A stretch of DNA of 64,000 nt from Paenibacillus sp. FSL K6-1096 (GTDB lineage Bacteria; Bacillota; Bacilli; Paenibacillales; Paenibacillaceae), in contig NZ_CP150274.1 of assembly GCF_037977055.1 (NCBI RefSeq), positions 1,984,001 to 2,048,000 on the forward strand. The letters run 5' to 3'. The notes beneath the pieces are model-generated. The model was not told the DNA's origin, did not search any database, and saw nothing but the letters and a program-made list of their open reading frames with translations. Below, one piece after another: positions 41,145 through 54,115 of this stretch. A program made the position numbers and the translations under genes. Position 1 is the stretch's first letter. Each line of letters starts with the position of its first letter.

Positions 41145-42089
41145 ATGAAAATTCTCATCGTCGGCCATTTCAGCGAGAGCGCGCATTCGAAGATTACAGG
41201 GCATTTTCCGCAAGACTGGAACGTTGTAGTGGTCCCGCCCGGAGAGGAAATGCTGCAGCATATTGCCGATTGCGAAGTCCTCATCCCTGAACATATTAAA
41301 GTCGACCAACGCCTGCTGGCTAACGCCAAGCAATTACAATTAGTCCAGACGGGTGCAGGATATGATAATGTCGATGTTGCTGCCTGTACAGAGCTTGGGA
41401 TTTGGGTAGCCAACGCGGCAGGTGTTAATGCACAGGCGGTGGCCGAGCACGTAATGGCCCTGATCTTATCTTATTATAAGAACATCCCGTTCCTGGACCG
41501 CTTCATGAAGAACAAGCTGGATGAGCATCAACTGGAGTATACAGGAGGTGAGCTACAGGGCAAGACGATCGGGATTATCGGTCTGGGCGCGATCGGGAAC
41601 AAGGTGGCTGCATTTTGCCGCGCTTTTGATATGAAGGTGTTGGCGCATGCCAGAAGGACTGTCGTACAAGCTGACGGTTTGGTGCAAATGACGGATCTCG
41701 ATACGCTTCTAAGCACATCCGACATAGTCACTGTACACGTTCCCTTAAATGAGCAAACCAAACAACTGATCAACAAGGCGGCATTTGAGAAAATGAAGGA
41801 TAGTGCCCTGTTCATCAACACAGCCCGCGGCGGGATTGTGAACCAGACGGACTTAATTGAGGCGTTACAAAACGGAGAACTGGCAGGCGCCTGCCTGGAT
41901 GTGTATGAATCCGAGCCGCTTCCTCTGGACAGTGAGCTGCGCAATCTGGGTAATGTGATCCTCACTCCCCATACCGCAGGCATGCCGGATGCCCGGAAAT
42001 TTCATCGTAAAAGGTATGATTTCTTCATCGCTAATATCAAACGTGTCGCAAACGGCGAAGCGCCTGAGAGCAAGCTGAATCAGTTATAG
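41145..42089 (+). CDS. D-isomer-specific 2-hydroxyacid dehydrogenase
   Basis: This 314-residue NAD-dependent enzyme has the family fold: a Rossmann motif GIIGLGAIGNKVAAF (about 143-157), the catalytic Arg in INTARGGIV, Glu in DVYESEPL, and His in LTPHTAGM. It would interconvert a 2-ketoacid and a D-2-hydroxyacid, but the substrate (glycerate, lactate, phosphoglycerate or other) cannot be told. AAGGTGG precedes the ATG at 41145. A hairpin terminator follows directly. Confidence 0.92.
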   Translation: MKILIVGHFSESAHSKITGHFPQDWNVVVVPPGEEMLQHIADCEVLIPEHIKVDQRLLANAKQLQLVQTGAGYDNVDVAACTELGIWVANAAGVNAQAVAEHVMALILSYYKNIPFLDRFMKNKLDEHQLEYTGGELQGKTIGIIGLGAIGNKVAAFCRAFDMKVLAHARRTVVQADGLVQMTDLDTLLSTSDIVTVHVPLNEQTKQLINKAAFEKMKDSALFINTARGGIVNQTDLIEALQNGELAGACLDVYESEPLPLDSELRNLGNVILTPHTAGMPDARKFHRKRYDFFIANIKRVANGEAPESKLNQL

Positions 42090-42092
42090 ACG

Positions 42093-42130
42093 AAAGACCC
42101 TTCAAGGCCGGATGGCTTGAGGGGTCTTTT
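42093..42130 (+). terminator. Terminator of the dehydrogenase gene (copy 1 of a duplicated terminator)
   Basis: AAAGACCCTTCAAG and CTTGAGGGGTCTTTT pair across a GCCGGATGG loop. Nearly the same sequence recurs at 43519-43555. Confidence 0.9.
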
Positions 42131-42144
42131 GATGCGTTTTTCGA

Positions 42145-42438
42145 CTAAATTTTTGATGTAAGGAAAAGGCCAATAGTCATATCCAAGGCAACTGCGACTT
42201 TCATCACTGTTTCGATGGATGGAACTGAAGAAGATGTCTCTAATCGTGCTACCTGAGCTTGAGTTATCCCGGCTCGTTCAGCAACCTGAGCTTGTGTGAG
42301 ACCCAAAGACTTACGTCTGCTGGTGATCTGCACTACCAGTTTCGCCATCTCACTGATCACTTTTTTTTCATACTCAGACTTATAGTCCAGTTCTTTTTTG
42401 AAGTTACTCCACGTTTTGAATTCTTTATTATTTTTCAT
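42145..42438 (-). CDS. XRE-family HTH protein (HigA-like)
   Basis: This 97-residue protein has an N-terminal helical segment and a Cro/C1-type helix-turn-helix (VQITSRRKSLGLTQAQVAERAGITQAQVARLETSSSVPSIETVMKVAVAL). It resembles HigA-type antitoxins, whose toxin gene usually lies immediately upstream, but no toxin-like gene is visible here. GGAGG seven bases before the ATG at 42438 sets the start. The base composition is AT-rich compared with the flanks. Confidence 0.85.
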   Translation of the reverse strand: MKNNKEFKTWSNFKKELDYKSEYEKKVISEMAKLVVQITSRRKSLGLTQAQVAERAGITQAQVARLETSSSVPSIETVMKVAVALDMTIGLFLTSKI

Positions 42439-42592
42439 GCTATCACCTCCACTGTGATTGGGTAAGAGCAATTCCAAAGTTGGGTTTATCTCATTTTATA
42501 CCGAGTTACAGCTACAAGGGAAAACATACATCTACAAAGCATTTTACGGATAATTTACGGGTAACAAAACACAGCAAAAGAGCCGTCCGGGT

Positions 42593-42808
42593 TTACTCCT
42601 GTGGCGGCTCTTTCACATGCTCCATTATATCTCCCACACCTACTCCAAAGTAATCACACAACTTGTCCAGCGTATCAGTATCCACACGTTTTGTTGTGCT
42701 GTGGTAAATTCCCGAGATAGTGTTGATAGCTAAGCCAGCTTCTCTGGCCGCCTCTCGAATGCCTATATGTTGTGCATCCATTATTTCTTTTAAGCGAAAT
42801 TTTATCAT
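42593..42808 (-). CDS. Small XRE-family repressor
   Basis: This 71-residue protein is essentially one Cro/C1-type helix-turn-helix domain (FRLKEIMDAQHIGIREAAREAGLAINTISGIYHSTTKRVDTDTLDKLCDYFGVGVGDIM). AGGAGG seven bases before the ATG at 42808 favours this start over one directly adjacent to the site. It is divergent from a tiny basic-peptide gene, and the gap between them carries a long palindrome with repeated GTATCA/TGATAC, probably its operator. The organisation resembles a phage-like repressor region. Confidence 0.88.
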   Translation of the reverse strand: MIKFRLKEIMDAQHIGIREAAREAGLAINTISGIYHSTTKRVDTDTLDKLCDYFGVGVGDIMEHVKEPPQE

Positions 42809-42874
42809 TAACATCCCTCCTAAATGAAGCATACTTCAAACTTAAAAATGTATCAACTAACTAAAACGAATGTA

Positions 42875-42903
42875 TTGACTAATTGATACACGAATGATAT
42901 CTT
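42875..42903 (+). promoter_or_regulatory. Candidate promoter of the small basic-peptide gene
   Basis: TTGACT (42875-42880) and TATCTT (42898-42903) are 17 bases apart; the -10 overlaps the left arm of the palindromic operator. Confidence 0.5.
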
Positions 42904-42931
42904 TGTATCAGGAAGTTGATACAAAGATATC
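42896..42931. promoter_or_regulatory. Perfect 15-base inverted repeat, probable XRE operator
   Basis: GATATCTTTGTATCA (42896-42910) and its exact complement (42917-42931) flank a six-base centre GGAAGT. Two more TATCAA/TTGATA half-sites lie at about 42851-42856 and 42882-42888, also between the divergent genes. Confidence 0.75.
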
Positions 42932-42953
42932 CAGAGAGGAGGTGAACAAGCCT

Positions 42954-43100
42954 ATGAACGATTGGTGGCAAGTTCTCCAATGCATTGGTCAACTTAGCAA
43001 CAGCGGTCACGCTAAACGAAGGCCACAAAGGAGACAAAAAAAGGTAGAAGAGACAAAAGAAAAAGGAACCAAACGCAGCCAGCACAGCAAACGTAAATAG
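42954..43100 (+). CDS. Small basic protein, unknown
   Basis: This 48-residue protein has a hydrophobic/aromatic head (MNDWWQVLQCIGQL) and a strongly basic tail of Lys, Arg, Gln and Ser. GAGGAGGTGA lies upstream of the ATG at 42954 with suitable spacing, and a repressor-type operator precedes it. The charge suggests binding to nucleic acid or an interaction with membrane, but nothing identifies its role. Confidence 0.6.
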   Translation: MNDWWQVLQCIGQLSNSGHAKRRPQRRQKKVEETKEKGTKRSQHSKRK

Positions 43101-43202
43101 GTTCCCGGAGGGTAAGGGTTAGGGCCCCTGCTCTCCATCCCATCATATCACAAACCTTTTGGATGATACAATTAGCCGACGGGCACACGCAGGAGGGTAG
43201 TT

Positions 43203-43496
43203 ATGCGTAAAACAGTTGAGAGAAGGGTAGTTCTCAGTAGCATTCGAGATGAGGCCGGACGAGTGATGAGAAGCTTTTTAAACGGAGAAATTCTTCGCAA
43301 TTCTCTTGCGGGGGCAATAGATTCTCTATTCATGCTGGAAATTCAATTTTCAGATATCATAAAGGAAAAACATGAGTTGGGTGAAATCAATTATGTCATT
43401 AAAACTCAGATGGAGAATAAAGAAAACATTTATTTAACGTTGGAGTATGTAAGAGCAATTTTAAAAAAAACAAAGGTGTTCGGTGAAATGCCTTAA
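43203..43496 (+). CDS. Hypothetical protein, 97 residues
   Basis: This is a mostly helical, charged protein with no motif recognised (RRVVLSSIRDEAGRVMRSFLNGEIL, NIYLTLEYVRAILKKTKVF). AGGAGGG six bases before the ATG at 43203 indicates real translation. It is AT-rich like its neighbours in this insert and may be co-transcribed with the small basic-protein gene 100 bases upstream. Confidence 0.65.
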   Translation: MRKTVERRVVLSSIRDEAGRVMRSFLNGEILRNSLAGAIDSLFMLEIQFSDIIKEKHELGEINYVIKTQMENKENIYLTLEYVRAILKKTKVFGEMP

Positions 43497-43518
43497 CTGG
43501 GTGATTAAACTCTAGACA

Positions 43519-43555
43519 AAAGACCCTTCAAAGCCGGAAGGCTTGAAGGGTCTTT
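43519..43555. terminator. Bidirectional terminator at the cymR end (copy 2 of a duplicated terminator)
   Basis: AAAGACCCTTCAA and TTGAAGGGTCTTT pair across GCCGGAAGGC. It is eight bases past the cymR stop and nearly identical to the terminator at 42093-42130. Confidence 0.9.
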
Positions 43556-43562
43556 CAATTTT

Positions 43563-43982
43563 TCAGATATAGAACATATAATTGTCCGCGTGGCTCTCTT
43601 CCTTGAAGTCGATCAGGTCGGATAAGGTGGTGGAGTCCAGCACGTCGGCGATGCTGTCGCGGATGCGCAGCCAGAGGTCGCGCTTGGCCGGGTCGTCTTC
43701 TTCGGTGAAGTCTACGGGCGAGATCGGGCCTTCCAGGACGCGGATAATATCTCCGGCGGTAATGGTGCTGGTCTCACGGGACAGGATATAGCCGCCGTAG
43801 GCTCCGCGGATGCTCTTCACCAGGCCGGCGTTGCGCAGCGGGGCGATGAGCTGCTCCAGATAATGCTCGGAGAGTCCGTTTTTCTCGGCGATGCTCTTAA
43901 GTGATGTAGGCCCCTCGCCGAATTTGCGGGCAAGCTCCATCATGATGGTTAATCCGTAACGTCCTTTGGTTGATATTTTCAA
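43563..43982 (-). CDS. cymR: CymR-like Rrf2 family regulator
   Basis: This 139-residue Rrf2-family protein has a winged helix (MKISTKGRYGLTIMMELARKFGEGPTSLKSIAEKNGLSEHYLEQLIAPLRNAGLVKSIRGAYGGY). It lacks the three Fe-S cysteines of IscR, as in CymR, the master repressor of cysteine metabolism in Bacillus and Staphylococcus, which works with CysK. The start codon is TTG at 43982 with GAGGTG upstream. Position beside mnmA, in a region that also holds the desulfurase and rarA genes, supports CymR. Confidence 0.88.
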   Translation of the reverse strand: MKISTKGRYGLTIMMELARKFGEGPTSLKSIAEKNGLSEHYLEQLIAPLRNAGLVKSIRGAYGGYILSRETSTITAGDIIRVLEGPISPVDFTEEDDPAKRDLWLRIRDSIADVLDSTTLSDLIDFKEESHADNYMFYI

Positions 43983-44273
43983 AGGGACACCTCTTTCGGT
44001 TTAGTTGCTGATTCTCTGCGACTGGACATGAGATATGTCATATCTACGTATTCCGATGTCTGCTCTCAGCTTATGTTATCATATCTGCGGACACATATGA
44101 AACAGCAAAGCGCAAGAATTCACGATTTTGTTCACCAGTGGTGGACAAATTGTCAAATTGGGCCGGTTTTTTGCCGTATCTTAAGGCCGCTGTGTCCTCG
44201 TTTGGGGTAGACAGGTATGTTATAATACACAATGAGCCGGGTGTTCAGTGGAAGCCCGGTATTCTGTGCATAG

Positions 44274-45410
<1,137 letters not shown>

Positions 45411-45439
45411 CTGGTGAACAGTGGCGTGGTGCTCAGTCT

Positions 45440-45515
45440 AATGTGATCGGTTTTTCGCATACATTGGGCCCACGTGCCTACGCCCGGCCCATTGTATTCG
45501 CTTTTTCACATACAT
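45440..45515 (+). repeat. Hairpin-repeat array B, two units
   Basis: Units at 45440-45465 and 45490-45515 follow the same plan as arrays A and C (AATGTGATCG, T-rich loop, CGCATACATT; then a diverged copy). They lie between the mnmA end and the shared terminator. Confidence 0.8.
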
Positions 45516-45536
45516 GCTTCCTCGTACATTCAGAAA

Positions 45537-45578
45537 AGAACCTTCAACACCACAGCGCGTGGAGTTGAAGGTTCTTCG
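45537..45578. terminator. Bidirectional terminator between mnmA and cel48
   Basis: AAGAACCTTCAAC and GTTGAAGGTTCTT pair around a GC-rich inner stem (CCAC/GTGG), serving convergent genes. Confidence 0.88.
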
Positions 45579-45634
45579 TCATTGACGGGTCAGGTTACGC
45601 AGTCACGCCGGGGCTGATGCACTGGACGGCAGCC

Positions 45635-48532
45635 TTATTGCGGCTGAACGCCCCAGACCATAGTGCCATCCAGGTAGAGGGTGACACGGTTCCAGTCGGT
45701 GAAGGCTGTTTTAGTTGGATCGTAGGAGTAATCATCCACCTCATTGTAGCTGCTCCAATCCGTCTTGTTGACGCGCAGCTGGATCTCGCCGGTGTTCGCA
45801 CCCGGTGCGAGGCTGCCCGCGCCGGCGCTGAAGGAGATCTCCAGGTAATGGTCTGCGCCCGTCACCGCCGGATTCAGCTTCACGAAGCTGCCCAGCACGT
45901 TGCTGCCGCCAAGCGTGGCGTAATCGACATTGAACTGCTGAGGCTTCTCGCCGTCAATCGTGTAGTAGTACCGGACCTTAACCTTGCTGAGATCCACCGC
46001 CGTAGTCCCGTTATTCACAATCCGCAGCTGCGGACGGAATTGCGGATCGGTGGCGTTCGTATCATTGGTACGGTATTGAACCACCAGGTTGGCGGCAACA
46101 GGTGTAGCTGTCGGTGCCACCGTTGGTGTAGGGGTAGCTGTCGGCGTCGGGGTAGCCGTTGGCGTTGCTGTCGGTGTTACCGTCGCTGTTGGTGTAGCCG
46201 TTGCTGTCGGCGTAACAGTCGGCGTTGGTGTAGCCGTTGGTGTCGGTGTTGCCGTTGGTGTCGCGGTCGGTGTAGCTGTTGCTGTCGGTGTCGGTGTCGG
46301 ACCGCTGCCGCTGTTGATTAACCGGTCATATTCGGCATAGGCAGTAGCCATGTCCACCTGTGACCAGAAGCGGTGATAAGTGAACTCAGGTGCACCGTTG
46401 TCCCAGATCTTAGTTGCTGTGTTGTAGGAGGTATTATATTTGTCTTCCAGGTAACTCCACTTGGGATCGTTCTTGATGTCCGGGAGAATATCGGTGTAGC
46501 TGGCATAGACGCCGTTGCCTCCCTTGGCCGGATCAGACGGTACAGTCGAGTTGCCCGGGATGGTATTGCCCTGGCCGAAGGTACCGCTCCAGCCTGCCGG
46601 GAAATAGACCTCTTTGGTGAAGAAGCGGAAATAATCCGCACGCTTCTCCACGGTGGTGATTCCCAGGCCGTCATTATAGCCCCAGGCGGTGTCCAGCAGG
46701 GACTTGGCCAGCTGTGAAGCTGTGTTGCCAAGCGTAGTGTAGCTGCCGTGCTCCGCTTTAGTGCCTGCTGCGAAAAAGGTAAGTGCTTTAACATAGCTGC
46801 CCAGCACCCCGGCATCCTGCCCCGGATCTTTGGTGACTGCCTTCAGGCCACTGTTGCCGTTGAAGGAGCTGAACCCGCTCCAGGTATTCGGCTGGCCGGA
46901 CCATTCCACATTGCCCGGAAGCCAGAACTCGCCGGGTGCGGATACAGTGGCAACCTGGGCATTGGTTCCGCCCAGAATCCGGTTGCCCTGCTGATCCAAG
47001 TAATAGCCGGCCGCATCCGATACCGGACGGCTGTCAGCAAAAACATAATCCTTAGACCAGTCAATCCAGTTCTCAATGACCCGTTTGGCCATTTTGAAGT
47101 TATCTGAGGTGGTATCCCCGCTGGAAGCCAGGATGTAGTACAGCTCAGCCATCCGCTCCATACTCCAGGACTGCATCCCGAACCAGTTGTTGGATGGCGG
47201 GTCATGGTACACAGGGGCCTCTTCGTAGGCCATGCCGTAGAAGGTGCTTTTGCCGGCTGGGTAAGCGCTGTATGAGCCGCCGTAGCTGTTGGTCGCACCG
47301 CCCGCAATCGCGCCTTCAGCGGATTGGAGCCAGTTGTAGAATTCAAGCTGGCGGGTCAGCGAGGTGGCCCAGTCCGTTCCGGCTGTGGCCGAAGCCGGGA
47401 TCAAGCCGCCTGCTGCGGTAGACAGCGCATAAGCTGCCACCACGTTCTGGTATCCCTGGTGCGCATGGCTGGCGCCGATTCTCCAGGCCCAGTCTCCGCC
47501 GCTGCCCAGACCGCCGCCCCAGGCCGTATACCAAGCCAGCAGGTATTGGCTGGAATCCTTGCCGGTTCCCGGCTGCGGCGAGCCATTAGCAGCACTGCCG
47601 ATCTTCTGGAAGTACTTGTCGTACATGCCGTAACGCAGGAAGTCGCCCATTTTCTTGGCTTTGTTCAGGTAGACCGGATTGTTGTAGCCCAGGTCCTTGG
47701 CCCAATACATCGCCTGCACAGCGCGTGCATCGGCGTCTGTAGCATTCGTGTAGCGCCATTGGGCTGATGGCGCGCTATTTTCCTTGGTGAACAGGCTCAT
47801 GAAGCCTTCATTCGGCTTGCCGAATGTCTTGTCATCCTGTGAAGGATGGGACACGGCCTCCCAGACCGATTCCTGCACGCCGCGCTGGAAGGTATTCACA
47901 TAACTCGCGATATGCGTGGGATTCAGCAGATTGCCGAAGCCGTACCAGTTGTCCACGTCCACCAGCCAGTGCATCAGATAGGTCTGGTTGTTGCCGTAGG
48001 TGGCCTTCAGCTCCGCATCCAGCGGGTCCTTGCCCGGAGTGTACTTGCCGTTCAGCTCACTTGGATACTGATCCGGCTGCGGATGCTCTGCAGCGTAGGT
48101 GGCCGGGCTGTTCGGGTTGTAGCTGCTCATGGTCGGCTGCTCCTGTACACCGTCGCCTTCGTTAATCGGAATAATGTATTTCTCCATATTGTCCCAGGCC
48201 GATTCGAGCTTGCTCCAGTCCCCGGTATTATAGCCGTACAGCACTTCAAGCCACATCCAGTAGCTGTACGCTTCGGAGGTCGTCATATGCCCATAGTTGG
48301 GGGCCTCGCTCAGCAGAGTCTCCACCGCATGGTACGGGATGCCCTCTGACGAGAAATAGCCGCTGGCCGGGTCCTTTAATTGATCATATAATTGCAGGAA
48401 TCTGGTCTTCTCCACCGACGCCGCCTTGGCTGTTCCCGGATGGAAATTGATAATCCCGCTGGTGAGAGACAGGGTGAGAACGGCAGTCAGCGCGATGGAA
48501 AGCGGTTTCTTGAATGAACTCAGCTTCATCAT
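45635..48532 (-). CDS. GH48 reducing-end cellobiohydrolase with CBM3
   Basis: This 965-residue secreted enzyme has a signal peptide (about 1-38, ending TAKA) and a GH48 catalytic domain (about 40-690). The acid Glu region is in [30 protein letters not shown] Pro/Thr linker of about 70 residues leads to a C-terminal family 3 cellulose-binding module ([25 protein letters not shown]). GH48 enzymes run along cellulose from the reducing end and release cellobiose; they act with GH9 endoglucanases. It follows the GH9 gene by 28 bases, the same order as cel9-cel48 pairs reported in Paenibacillus. No dockerin is present, so this is a free-enzyme system. Confidence 0.96.
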   Translation of the reverse strand: MMKLSSFKKPLSIALTAVLTLSLTSGIINFHPGTAKAASVEKTRFLQLYDQLKDPASGYFSSEGIPYHAVETLLSEAPNYGHMTTSEAYSYWMWLEVLYGYNTGDWSKLESAWDNMEKYIIPINEGDGVQEQPTMSSYNPNSPATYAAEHPQPDQYPSELNGKYTPGKDPLDAELKATYGNNQTYLMHWLVDVDNWYGFGNLLNPTHIASYVNTFQRGVQESVWEAVSHPSQDDKTFGKPNEGFMSLFTKENSAPSAQWRYTNATDADARAVQAMYWAKDLGYNNPVYLNKAKKMGDFLRYGMYDKYFQKIGSAANGSPQPGTGKDSSQYLLAWYTAWGGGLGSGGDWAWRIGASHAHQGYQNVVAAYALSTAAGGLIPASATAGTDWATSLTRQLEFYNWLQSAEGAIAGGATNSYGGSYSAYPAGKSTFYGMAYEEAPVYHDPPSNNWFGMQSWSMERMAELYYILASSGDTTSDNFKMAKRVIENWIDWSKDYVFADSRPVSDAAGYYLDQQGNRILGGTNAQVATVSAPGEFWLPGNVEWSGQPNTWSGFSSFNGNSGLKAVTKDPGQDAGVLGSYVKALTFFAAGTKAEHGSYTTLGNTASQLAKSLLDTAWGYNDGLGITTVEKRADYFRFFTKEVYFPAGWSGTFGQGNTIPGNSTVPSDPAKGGNGVYASYTDILPDIKNDPKWSYLEDKYNTSYNTATKIWDNGAPEFTYHRFWSQVDMATAYAEYDRLINSGSGPTPTPTATATPTATPTATPTPTATPTPTVTPTATATPTATVTPTATPTATPTPTATPTPTVAPTATPVAANLVVQYRTNDTNATDPQFRPQLRIVNNGTTAVDLSKVKVRYYYTIDGEKPQQFNVDYATLGGSNVLGSFVKLNPAVTGADHYLEISFSAGAGSLAPGANTGEIQLRVNKTDWSSYNEVDDYSYDPTKTAFTDWNRVTLYLDGTMVWGVQPQ

Positions 48533-48560
48533 TTCGGCATTCTTCCTCTCTGGAATGGTT

Positions 48561-51302
<2,742 letters not shown>

Positions 51303-51711
51303 TCATCTCCCTTCGATTTCTTGTCCGTCCATCCAGCCCTGCTGGATACACGAACAAATACCTCCCCGGTGTCCTTCACAGACCTTCAGCCGCAATCTCC
51401 CATCTACCGCCTCCTTATTACAAATTAAGGAAAACAAATCCCTATCTACACATATACCACATACAGGAATTTAATTCTATATATTTACAATTATTTTTGT
51501 GAAAAATATACGTATTCCAGCAAAAACATCCGATATCCAGCATATTTATCATCTGCGGGCTGTTCCTGTTCGTCGAATCGGCTCTAAAAGAACAAAATTA
51601 ACCTAAGCGGGTAAACCACGCTGGAGCTTAGACACACTCAAAGAAAACCTCATGTTACTCCATTCTCCCGCAAATTCGCATACATCCGATCCGCGCAGGC
51701 TCATTCGGCGT

Positions 51712-51992
51712 AATGTGATCGGTTTTTCGACTACATTCCGCCCGCTCGCCCCCATCCGCCGCAATGTAATCGGTTTTTCGATTACATTCGGCCGGCTCGC
51801 CCCCATCCGCCGCAATGTAATCGGTTTTTCGATTACAATCCTTCCGCTCGCCCTCATACGCCCCAATGTGGTCGGTTTTTCGATTACATTCGGCCGGCTC
51901 GCCCCCATCCGCCGCAATGTAATCGGTTTTTCGATTACAATCCTTCCGCTCGCCCTCATCCGCCCCAATGTGATCGGTTTTTCGATTACATT
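51712..51992 (+). repeat. Hairpin-repeat array C, six units at exactly 51 bp
   Basis: Units start at 51712, 51763, 51814, 51865, 51916 and 51967. Each has arms AATGTRATCG and CGATTACATT (some end ACAAT) around GTTTTT, then a 25-base spacer with CGCTCGCCC. Spacers fall into two alternating types. Between the array and the GH9 start (51297-51711), only a small TCCAGC/GCTGGA hairpin (51333-51347) and AT-rich promoter-like sequence are seen. Confidence 0.92.
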
Positions 51993-52038
51993 CCGCTCAC
52001 ACGCCTACTAGTCCGCAATACTTGCCCGCACAAAAAGA

Positions 52039-52063
52039 CCACCGTATCAAAAACATACGGTGG
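52039..52063 (-). terminator. rarA terminator
   Basis: CCACCGTAT and ATACGGTGG pair around a 7-base loop, then TCTTTTT on the minus strand. Confidence 0.88.
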
Positions 52064-52069
52064 TAAGAG

Positions 52070-53374
52070 TTACTGCCCGCGCCGCAGCTGCTGGTTGTGG
52101 CGAATCTTCGCCTCATTGCCCTGCTCGGTGGCCTGATAGAACACCCTCCTGGAAATCGTCTTCGGCAGATAATCCTGCTTCACATAATGGCCGGGAAAGT
52201 TGTGCGGGTACTGGTAGCCCTCGTGGCCGAGCTGGGCGGCCCCTTTGTAATGCGTATCCCGCAGATGCAGCGGCACCTCGGCCGACTTCAGCTCCTCCAG
52301 GGTGCCCATGACGTTCGCGATCGCCTTCACCACCCCGTCCGACTTCGGACTCTCCACGGCGAAGAGAATCGCCTGGGCAATATTCAGCTTCGCCTCCGGC
52401 CAGCCGTTATTGCGGTAGGCCTCCAGCGCGCTGACTGCCTGGACCATCGCCTGGGGATTCGCCAGGCCGATATCCTCGCTGCTGGCGGCGATCAGGCGGC
52501 GGATGAAGGTCATCGGGTCCATCCCGAGCTTCTCCACCGCATAGAGGAACCAGAACAGGGCCGCATCGCTGGACCCGCGGATGCTCTTGTGAAAAGCGGA
52601 CAGCACATCATACTGCGTAGACTCGTCCGCCTTCACAATCGGGCGGCGGATCGACTCCTCCGCCACCTCCAGCGTAATATGCACGCTGCCGTCCTTCTCC
52701 GGGGCAGTCGTCATCGCCGCCAGCTCCAGCGCGTTCAGGGCGCGGCGGATATCGCCGTTCGCCATCGCGGCGATATGCTCCAGCGCGTCCTCATCCGCCT
52801 TCAGGTCCATGAATCCGAGGCCCCGCTGCTCATCGGCCAGCGCCCGCTTCATGGCCAGCAGGCTGTGCCCGCTGCTCAGAGGCTCCAGCTGGAACAGGGT
52901 CGAGCGGCTCATTAAGGCCCCGTTCACATAGTGGAACGGGTTCTCCGTGGTCGCGCCGATGAAAATAATCGTCCCCTGCTCCACCGCCGGCAGCAGCGCA
53001 TCCTGGCGGGAGCTGTTGAAGCGGTGCACCTCGTCCAGAAACAGAATCGTCTTCGAGCCATACAGCGCCTTGTTGCTCTGGGCGCGTTCAATGACCTCAC
53101 GCACATCCTTCACCGAGGCCTCCACCGCATTCAGCCGTACAAATTCACCTTGAGTGTGGTGCGATATGATATGGGCCAGGGTGGTTTTGCCGCAGCCCGG
53201 AGGCCCGTACAGCAGGATCGAGGACACCTGGTCCGCCTCAATCGCTCTGCGCAGCAGCTTGCCCTTGCCTATAATATGCTCCTGCCCGATATATTCGTCG
53301 AGATTGCCGGGCCGCATCCGGTCGGCAAGCAGCCGGCCGTTCCCGTTGTCTTCTCCCAGCGAGAATAGATCCAT
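52070..53374 (-). CDS. rarA: Replication-associated recombination protein RarA (MgsA)
   Basis: This 434-residue AAA+ ATPase acts at stalled replication forks with SSB and RecA. It has Walker A GPPGCGKTT, Walker B LFLDEVHRF, sensor GATTENPF, and the C-terminal MgsA tetramerisation region (SALEAYRNNGWPEAKLNIAQAILFAVESPKS). In B. subtilis the gene (yrvN) is adjacent to cymR and tcdA (yrvM); here cymR is separated by cel9-cel48. AAGGAAG precedes the ATG. Confidence 0.95.
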   Translation of the reverse strand: MDLFSLGEDNGNGRLLADRMRPGNLDEYIGQEHIIGKGKLLRRAIEADQVSSILLYGPPGCGKTTLAHIISHHTQGEFVRLNAVEASVKDVREVIERAQSNKALYGSKTILFLDEVHRFNSSRQDALLPAVEQGTIIFIGATTENPFHYVNGALMSRSTLFQLEPLSSGHSLLAMKRALADEQRGLGFMDLKADEDALEHIAAMANGDIRRALNALELAAMTTAPEKDGSVHITLEVAEESIRRPIVKADESTQYDVLSAFHKSIRGSSDAALFWFLYAVEKLGMDPMTFIRRLIAASSEDIGLANPQAMVQAVSALEAYRNNGWPEAKLNIAQAILFAVESPKSDGVVKAIANVMGTLEELKSAEVPLHLRDTHYKGAAQLGHEGYQYPHNFPGHYVKQDYLPKTISRRVFYQATEQGNEAKIRHNQQLRRGQ

Positions 53375-53455
53375 CCCTACACTTCCTTGCTGTCATCTGA
53401 AATTTCGATAGAATAACTACACTTCTTCTATCATACCATATCTGCACCTTACCTT

Positions 53456-53503
53456 AAAAAGAGCATGACCTCGCCGCCACCGGCGGGAGCCATGCTCTTT
53501 GTT
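53456..53503 (-). terminator. Terminator of the CD3324-like gene
   Basis: AAAGAGCATG and CATGCTCTTT pair around a GC-rich loop (GCCGCC/GGCGG), with T-rich 3' end on the minus strand. Confidence 0.85.
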
Positions 53504-53558
53504 CTATAAATTAGAACTCATATGTTTACTAGAACTCATATCTTGGCAAAATCCCAGA

Positions 53559-53840
53559 CTAGCTGTTCACGGCCAGCCGCATCTTGGAGATGATCTTGCG
53601 GATGCTTTCTTCCGACAGATGATATTTCTTCTGCAGCTCGTTCACCGAGCAGCCGCTGCGGTGCTTGCAGAAAATCTCTTCATTGCGGGCGGCAATCTCC
53701 TGCCGGGAGCCGCTGTTCTCGCCCCACCTTACCCGCTCTTCCGCTCTCTTCGGGATGTAGAGCAGCTCACCCTGTATGTAGCCCTGCAGCTCTTCGAGCA
53801 GCCCCGGGGGGAGCACATCCCTTCCATTGACGTAACTCAC
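53559..53840 (-). CDS. CD3324-family (Mor-like) HTH protein
   Basis: This 93-residue protein starts with GTG at 53840, with GGAGG nine bases upstream. The sequence MSYVNGRDVLPPGLLEELQGYIQGELLYIPKR followed by a helix-turn-helix (SVNELQKKYHLSEESIRKIISKM) matches small CD3324/Mor-like proteins of Firmicutes. A DNA-binding role is likely, but no target is known. A second frame with a strong ribosome site overlaps its start. Confidence 0.8.
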   Translation of the reverse strand: MSYVNGRDVLPPGLLEELQGYIQGELLYIPKRAEERVRWGENSGSRQEIAARNEEIFCKHRSGCSVNELQKKYHLSEESIRKIISKMRLAVNS

Positions 53841-53907
53841 GTTTCGTTTCCTCCTTCAACAGGTGTGTTCCGATAGGTCCGATCACTGCATGATTCTTGT
53901 TAATCAT
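53767..53907 (-). CDS. Possible overlapping small ORF (46 residues)
   Basis: Beginning with ATG at 53907 behind AAGGAGGCAGGTGCA, this frame overlaps the first 74 bases of the CD3324-like gene in another frame. The peptide (MINKNHAVIGPIGTHLLKEE...) has no known relative. It could be a leader for translational coupling; it could also be chance. Confidence 0.3.
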   Translation of the reverse strand: MINKNHAVIGPIGTHLLKEETKRELRQWKGCAPPGAARRAAGLHTG

Positions 53908-54078
53908 TGCACCTGCCTCCTTCCTTCTCCTCATATTTGGTAAAAACCCTAAATTCATTATATTAAACCCTGCGGGCAGCGTCTACATTCATCGTTAATC
54001 TGCGGTCGGTCAGTAGTTGGTCAGTGTCATTCTATATATTGAAGTCAGCGCAATTACACCGCCGCTGCTTATACATAA

Positions 54079-54096
54079 GGAGGCCTTGCGGCCTCC
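54079..54096 (-). other. GC-rich hairpin with GCAA tetraloop
   Basis: On the minus strand GGAGGCC, GCAA loop, GGCCTCC, with only a weak T-rich tail. It lies 20 bases past a possible 10-codon ORF. Confidence 0.5.
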
Positions 54097-54115
54097 CGTT
54101 AATCAGGTCTCCGTC

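Noticed and set aside
40118..41413. Longer LysR-family protein of 431 residues
   Set aside because: The first 139 residues are not LysR-like and overlap the divergent dehydrogenase gene; the true start at 40996 has a strong ribosome site.
42145..42438. Complete HigBA toxin-antitoxin pair
   Set aside because: The XRE protein resembles HigA, but no HigB-like toxin frame is found upstream or downstream.
51712..51992. CRISPR array (26-base repeats, 25-base spacers)
   Set aside because: The spacers are nearly identical rather than unique, the repeat is a self-complementary hairpin, and no cas genes are present.
51603..52011. Repetitive open frames on both strands over array C
   Set aside because: The 51-bp period is a multiple of three, so frames stay open by default; both strands give 17-residue repeats with no start site support.
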